Positions 58,687-64,000 of a stretch of DNA of 64,000 bases are shown here, piece by piece; position 1 is the first letter of the stretch, and each line of letters opens with the position of its first letter. Source of the stretch: Coprinellus micaceus (Eukaryota > Basidiomycota > Agaricomycetes > Agaricales > Psathyrellaceae); the NCBI GenBank assembly GCA_951394405.1, contig OX596338.1, forward strand, positions 3,286,001 to 3,350,000, given 5' to 3'. Under the pieces are notes generated by a model, which made no database searches, was not told the origin of the DNA, and worked only from the letters and a program-made list of their open reading frames with translations. Both the position numbers and the translations under genes were made by a program.

Positions 58687-60428
58687 CTACGACGTCATGG
58701 CCACATCCTCCGGCGCTGCTGCTCCCTTCGCGGCTTTGTAGAGCTCACGGCTGTGCGCTGCATATTGGTTTGGGTGTGTGACGTGTTCTCCATTCACCCC
58801 ATCTCCCTTCTTTACCCCGCAGGACGAGTGCGTAATCTCGAATACTCGGGTGCAAGCCGTGTGGAAGCTATTGGCGTTCACCAGCTGCATAATATCTGGG
58901 AGGTCTGCGGATTTGAGGCCCTGGTGCGAATATGTTGATAGAAGAGCGGACTGCAGGTTGTCTGGGTTGTATGTTTTGTATGGGCAACCGTACTCCCCCG
59001 AGCCTGGGGCCATGATTTGGAGACAGCTGGAGCAATGAGTCAGTTACCAACTTTACGTTCAAAGATTAGAACATACTTCCTGGCTGGGTAGTTCGCCCGT
59101 TTTCCCTCCAGACCGTAAGAGTGGCGGATGTTGTAGCGGTACTCCTTGTTAAACTTGTCATCTGCGATCCTGCTGAACGACTTCCTCCAAAATGCAACCG
59201 CCTCTTCAATAGACAAGCCAAGAACCTAAGGATCGCGTTAGAAGACATCCCCAGCGGAACAATGCATTGCGACTCACCTTGAGGAAAAGACCATATTGCA
59301 GGCGACCAAAGTGCTTCAAGTGGTTATCCCTCTGCAGCCTGTCATGCAGCGTCTTCATGCACATGGGGAAATGATGTTTCGACATATCGTCAATCATCTC
59401 CGCCCTGATCTCCTCGCCACTAGCACCTTCCCCATTCTCGCCCATCCACTCCGAGGAAGATCCCGCAATGAAGCCTTGCGAAAGGTTGTTGAGAATGGGT
59501 ATCAATCGTGTATCTTCGTCCAATCGAGGCAGAAGTCGCGCGGTCATCTCCAGAGCTTTCTCCAGCTGGATCTCGTATTCGCCGAAGATGATACTGGATT
59601 GTTCTTGACTTGGCACGTATGCCCAACCCCGGTTTAGGAAGACGCGTCGTTTCTCGACGAGGTCTGGCACACGCGTCCATTTCACCTAGGTTGTACTTGA
59701 GCCAGGTCTAATCGGGGCGCAGAAGTAGTTGGGCGCACCTTGAAGTACTTCTCCCGCTCGAATGCCGCCTTCCTCTCAGTCTCGTTCTTTCCATAGTAAA
59801 GCGAATACAGTTGGGTTTCATACTTCTTCTTCTCGTCGGGGAGGACTGGTATGGTGTTGAAGTCTCTTGAGTTCAAGAACGCTTCCCTGTCGGCGAGTAC
59901 GTCGTCCTCGTACCGCACCCTGAACAACGTCGACTCGGCCTTCACAAACCGTCGACGCAGGTCTTCCCTGTAACGTCAGCGTTGGGGTTATCCTCAATGC
60001 GAGAGCACGAACTGGACGTACGAGCGACAGAAAGCTAACCGCAGCACAAAGTGACTCAAGTGATCCTTCCTCCTCTGCCCGTCCAAATCGTCATATTTCG
60101 CCGAGTTCTGCTTCAACACGAGGTGCTTGTCCGCTTGCACGCGAATTGCAGCCTTGGACTCTTCCCATGTTCGGTTTCGCGCAGCTGAGGATTCTATTTC
60201 TGCAAGAACGCGAAGCCTCTCCAGAGCACACGTTTCGAACTCTTCAATCGTCACATCAAATAGAGGGGCCTTGTCATAGCTAGTTGCTCAGATTAGCACG
60301 ATACCTGAGCGGTTGCAGCAGACATACAAGTTTAGCCGATGAGGGTACTGGAGGTGGCTGGATGTAGATGCTTGGTATATGGCAGTATCTTGCTGCTGAA
60401 ATGGTTTCCGCTCTGTGCTCTTGAACAT
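58687..60428 (-). CDS. PRI2: DNA primase large subunit
   Basis: This iron-sulfur subunit of DNA polymerase alpha-primase helps start RNA primers in the nucleus. The start MFKSTERKPFQQQDTA at 60428 leads through an intron to YPHRLNFYDKAPLFDVTIEE, a family hallmark, then RKDHLSHFVLRLAFCRS. The C-terminal 4Fe-4S domain has the four expected Cys: FPMCMKTLHDRL, YPARNCLQIMAPGSGEYGC (two Cys) and SFHTACTRVFE. It also has FGRLQYGLFLKVLGLSIEEA and the basic RYNIRHSYGLEGKR. It ends EDVAMTS at 58687. About 490 residues in about six exons, normal. An ACGCGT (MCB-type) site lies 55 bp upstream. Confidence 0.95.
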
Positions 60429-60843
60429 GGCTGATTCGTGGTTGGGGTTCAGGACACGATGCGTGAATAATTGTTGTCACGAACGCGTTGTGTCACACAA
60501 TACACGGTGATGTGACCCTTGTCACACACCCCCTCATCCCCAATTCGAGACATGGATGTTGGGTATCTCAAGAGATAGGTATATTGCAAGCTTAAACTCT
60601 AACTACTATAGACAGTATAAAGAAAAGGAAGAGAAGTTATTTGATAAAAAGGTAATGCGTGGGTCAGGATATAAAATGCGAGGGGGTATAAATAACATGG
60701 ATGTGAATAAGAGAGCAAGGTGCCAATGGACAGAAACAATAAGTGATGAGTCGAAAGCGATGGCTATAGCTACAAAGTCTAGAAGGCATGGTGGAGAATC
60801 GTAAATTAAAAATACAAGAAGCTCATAACCGTTCATGTCAAAA
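60429..60843. promoter_or_regulatory. Intergenic and PRI2 promoter, 415 bp
   Basis: It lies between the stop of the coiled-coil gene and the PRI2 start, both minus strand. Near PRI2 it has an MCB hexamer ACGCGT at 60483-60488 and three TGTCAC(A/G) elements (60475-60480, 60491-60497, 60520-60526). The right part is AT-rich and looks like the 3' UTR of the coiled-coil gene. Confidence 0.5.
60483..60488. promoter_or_regulatory. MCB-type element ACGCGT upstream of PRI2
   Basis: The palindrome ACGCGT, the binding core of MBF-type G1/S regulators, sits 55 bp before the PRI2 start codon. DNA-synthesis genes of yeasts commonly carry this element. A single copy could be chance, but position and gene make it plausible. 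Confidence 0.5.
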
Positions 60844-63800
60844 TTATCGTGGTCCACCAGACGACGCCTGTTTAGAGGCACTGGCGCTAGCAGATTGAGC
60901 AGCGGCTCGCTCGTCCCGGGTCGCTGATATTTTCCTGGGACGTGGCTTGTTCTCCTCATTGGGATCTTCCTTCACAGCGAACACGACACCAGGTCGAGGT
61001 CGCCGCTTTCTCTCCCTCTTCGCCCTGTGGACTGCTTGCGCTTCTTCTTGGTCTCTCCATTCCTGTGCAGCCTTTACAGGGTCGCGTTCATCAGGCATAG
61101 AGAAAGGAGCGGTGCTGAGGATGGATGTCGTTGGAGAGCCAACGACTGTATTCGCCTGGTAGAGGATGGTGTCAGACAGAAACCAGATACAATGAAGCCG
61201 AATGCACACACCGCAGTTCCATCTTGGGCTTCATGAGATATAATCGAGAGGGTTCGCTTTCTCCGAGTCGCTAAGTAGCGGAACGGGTTAAACATCCGAG
61301 GATCGTGAATCGCTACATCCCTTCGTTCGTCGTCTGCGTCAACACCCATCTCCTCCATCTCTTGCTGCCTCAAGCGCTGATCATTATGGCGCTGAATCTC
61401 CTTGAGGCGCCATGCATTATGTTTGGCTCGAGCACTGCGCCTCTCTGCCGGAGTTACCCTCGCAGCATCGGGTGTCTCGTTAAGCTGTTCGACCGAACGA
61501 GAGAAGGCCGGTTGCGCTGAAGGCGGTGGAGTGGGTGCTAGTGAAGATGGAGTCTCGAGAATGGTCTCGTCGCCTTGCTCCATTTGATAAATGCTTTCAT
61601 GCGACCTTGACCTAGACGACAGGGGGAGAGACGCTACCCGCGGTGACTGAGGAGGCGGGAAGGCTCGACTCGATCGTGAAGGACGAGTAGAAGCTTCATT
61701 TAAGGCCGGATTCGACGGGAGTGCGGACGGCACGGAATTGGAGTGCTTGTGGCCCGAAACATGCACCGGGGTCGGGTCAGCGTTGGGTCGGAACGCTGTC
61801 CCTGTTGCAGTGTGGGGAACTCGACCTTGGTAGTAGCGATCTGAGGTCTGCCGCCCTCCGCCACGCTGTGCTGCAGCGGACGCGGATGTTGTAGTGCCTC
61901 GGGAAAACGCGTTCACGCGATTCGCCCCCTCGACGTCGAGCGAGGGGAGTTGAGAAACAGGGGGGCGAACAGAAGGAGGAATGGAGAGATGAGGGGGCTG
62001 GCGTTTGTACTGGACATTGGTAGCGACGTCCGTGTCCCTTGAAGGAGCTTGATCTTGTACATCTTTTACTGCCTCAGATGTACCTTGCCTTGAACTGGTG
62101 GGCTGCCTGCTGTACGCAATAGGCTGAGTGTCCATAGAGGGACGTCCCTGGGACAGAGAGGCGGAGCGATGCCGAAGTCCCCTTGTCTGTGCTTGCTGGG
62201 ACGCCGACGTGTTTCCATTGGAGGTATACATGGGCTTTGATGCAGTAGGCGGCGGCTGGTGGGCAGCACTCTGCGTAGGAACAGCAGAATCGATTGGTGG
62301 CTGCCCATCTGGCTGGATTGATGTAGGGCCAAGAAGAGTTGACAACTTCCTATGCAAGAGGGAGGCGAAGTCTCTCGGTTTCCCTGAGGCATCTGTCGGC
62401 TTTGGGATGTAATGTTGTTGTGCTGCCGGAGGAGGCTGAGTTTGTCCTTTAGCGTCGGCGATGCTGTCGTATGATCCACGACGCTCGTCATCGCGGCGCT
62501 TGCCTTCCAACTCCGTTGCCCGACGTTTCAGTTCTTCCTCGTGCCTCTGTCGCTCAGCTTCACGCCGCCTTGCTTCCAGCTCAACCTCCCGCCTCAAACG
62601 TTCTTGGCGCTTTTCCTCCAACTCGGCTTCCTTCCTACGACGATCCTCCTCCCGGCGCCGAGCCTCCAACTCGGCGTCCCGACGCCTCGCCTCTTCCTCT
62701 GCCTCTCTTCGTTGTCGTTCCTCCTCCCTGAGCTTCTGCTCATATTCTGCCTCCCGTCTCAGGCGCTCTTCCTCCCTCCGCTTGTGCTCTTGCTCCACTT
62801 CCCACCGCCTCCGCTCCTCCTCACGGCGCCTTGCATCATCCGCCTCTCGTTGCAGCCGTTCCTCCTCGCGACGTTGCCTTTCTATTGAAAGTCTACGCTC
62901 CGCGTCGCGCCTCTTCGCTTCCTCGACTGCCTTCTTGCGCTCCTCGTCCCGCCTTCTCGCCTCTTCAATCTCCCGTTTACGCTCCTCCTCCTGCCTTCTT
63001 GCCTCAGCCTCCTCAGCCTCCCGTTTCTGCCGCTCTTCCTCTCGTCTTTGCATCTCCGACTCCTCCGCTCGTCTTTGCTCTTCCCGTCTCCTCTCCAACT
63101 CCTCCGCTCGTCTTTGCTCTTCTCGCTTCCTCTCCAACTCCTCCACCCGCCTCCTCTCCAACTCCTCCGCCCGTCTCTGCTCTTCCCACCTCCTCTCCAA
63201 CTCCTCCGCCCGTCTTTGCTCTTCCCGCCTCTTTTCCAACTCCTCCACCCGTCTCTGCTCTTCCCACCTCCTCTCCAACTCCTCCGCCCGTCTCTGCTCT
63301 TCCCACCTCCTCTCCAACTCCTCCGCCCGTCTTTGCTCTTCCCGCCTCTTTTCCAACTCCTCCGCCCGTCTTTGCTCTTCCCGCCTCTTTTCCAACTCCT
63401 CCGCCCTCCTTTGTTCTTCCCGCCTCTTTTCCAACTCCTCCGCCCTCCTTTGTTCTTCCCGCCTCTTTTCCAACTCCTCCACCCGTCTCTGCTCTTCCTG
63501 TCTCTTCTCCAACTCCTCCGCCCGTCTTTGCTCCTCCCGCCTCTTTTCCAACTCCTCCACCCGTCTCTGCTCTTCCTGTCTCTTCTCCAACTCCTCCGCC
63601 CGTCTTTGCTCCTCCCTACGCCTTTCCAACTCTGCTTCCCGTTTCTGCTCCTCCTTTCGCCTCTCTAACTCGGCCTCCCGTCGCTGCCGTTCCTCCTCCT
63701 TTCGCTTCATCTCCAACTCGATCTCTCGCCGCTGACGTTCGTATTCTTCTTCCCGCCTCCTCCGCTCGGCCTCCGCAGCCTCCTTCTGCAACCTTTGGCG

Positions 63801-64000
63801 TTCCTCCTCCTGAACCCTGGCCTGCACCTCAGCCTCCTCTCTCTCTCGCCTTCTTGCCACTGCATCCTGCCTCTGACGCTCCACTTCATGTGCCGCCTTC
63901 TCTGCCTCGACCCTCCTGCGTTCCTCTTGCTCACGTTGGTGTTCCTGTTCGAAGGCTTCTTGGCGCCTGCGCTCCCTGTCTTCTTTCCAGATCTGGAGCT
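60844..64000 (-). CDS. Repetitive charged coiled-coil protein, N-terminus outside window
   Basis: A very large gene that runs off the right edge; at least about 1,010 residues are visible. The visible N-terminal part (64000 to about 62500) is almost only Arg, Glu, Lys and Gln in a long predicted coiled coil, with about 14 near-identical 13-residue units (EELEKRREEQRRA) at 63056-63620. The middle is Ser/Pro/Gln/Thr-rich and disordered. A C-terminal part has ARAKHNAWRLKEIQRHNDQR, then FNPFRYLATRRKRTLSIIS, an intron around 61155-61215, then EWRDQEEAQAVHRAKRERKR. It ends SKQASSGGPR at 60844. I do not recognise a family; it resembles cytoskeletal or scaffold coiled-coil proteins only in composition. 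Nothing shows a motor or membrane domain. Confidence 0.85.
63056..63620 (-). repeat. 39-bp tandem repeats encoding EELEKRREEQRRA
   Basis: About 14 head-to-tail units of 13 codons. Variants at fixed sites (KRQ, KRR, RRW, and A or V at the end) show a partly alternating two-unit, 78-bp order on one side (KRQ..V then KRR..A, twice). One unit is short (EELERRRV), missing five codons without breaking frame. The pattern fits unequal crossing-over or slippage. Confidence 0.9.

Noticed and set aside
62461..63735. Plus-strand open frame of 424 codons, Ser/Leu/Arg-rich with repeats
   Set aside because: It is the antisense shadow of the coiled-coil gene: Glu/Arg codons read backwards give Ser/Leu/Arg, and the repeats coincide.

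Overview
The window is a piece of nuclear genome from a filamentous basidiomycete, most likely an Agaricomycete. It holds 28 protein-coding genes on both strands, dense and split by many short GT-AG introns (often 50-60 bp). Codon use is GC-rich. The gene set is fungal (Pmp3, Mch1, Pik1, Sec16, Cho1). I found no tRNA, rRNA, transposon or CRISPR array. Intron boundaries were read by eye from GT/AG signals and protein-family matches, so some exon edges are approximate.

Layout. 1-2.5 kb: two kynurenine-pathway enzymes, kynureninase (cut by the window edge) and kynurenine formamidase, facing each other. 2.6-10 kb: Pmp3, the epsilon subunit of eIF2B, a Lys/Glu/Ala-rich protein of unknown role and a Sur7/PalI-type membrane protein. 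9.9-12.1 kb: the longest gene-free stretch. 12-24 kb: Nop2 rRNA methyltransferase, an Mch1-like transporter, argininosuccinate lyase, an Sso-type syntaxin, a small AN1 zinc-finger protein and aspartate aminotransferase. 24.4-28 kb: a PP4 regulatory subunit 1-like HEAT protein. 28.4-38.8 kb: four different four-helix, MARVEL-like membrane proteins with long disordered tails, interleaved with a voltage-gated proton channel (Hv1) and a FUN14 protein. 39.3-58.6 kb: mostly endomembrane and lipid genes, namely an IST1-TBC fusion, PIG-H, an AIG1/FAR-17a hydrolase, Sec16, Ost3/6, the PI4-kinase Pik1 and phosphatidylserine synthase Cho1. 58.7-64 kb: the DNA primase large subunit and a repetitive coiled-coil protein that runs off the right edge.

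How the genes fit together. The two kynurenine enzymes feed one pathway. From 39 to 58 kb most genes act in ER exit, glycosylation, GPI-anchor start, phosphoinositide and phospholipid synthesis or ESCRT/Rab control; whether this is more than chance is not shown by sequence. The most unusual single gene is at 39291-43544: ten exons join, in one unbroken frame, an ESCRT-III-type IST1 domain to a TBC1D13-like Rab-GAP domain that has lost the canonical YxQ glutamine finger and the Asp of the arginine-finger motif. That suggests a non-catalytic, Rab-binding adaptor tied to ESCRT.
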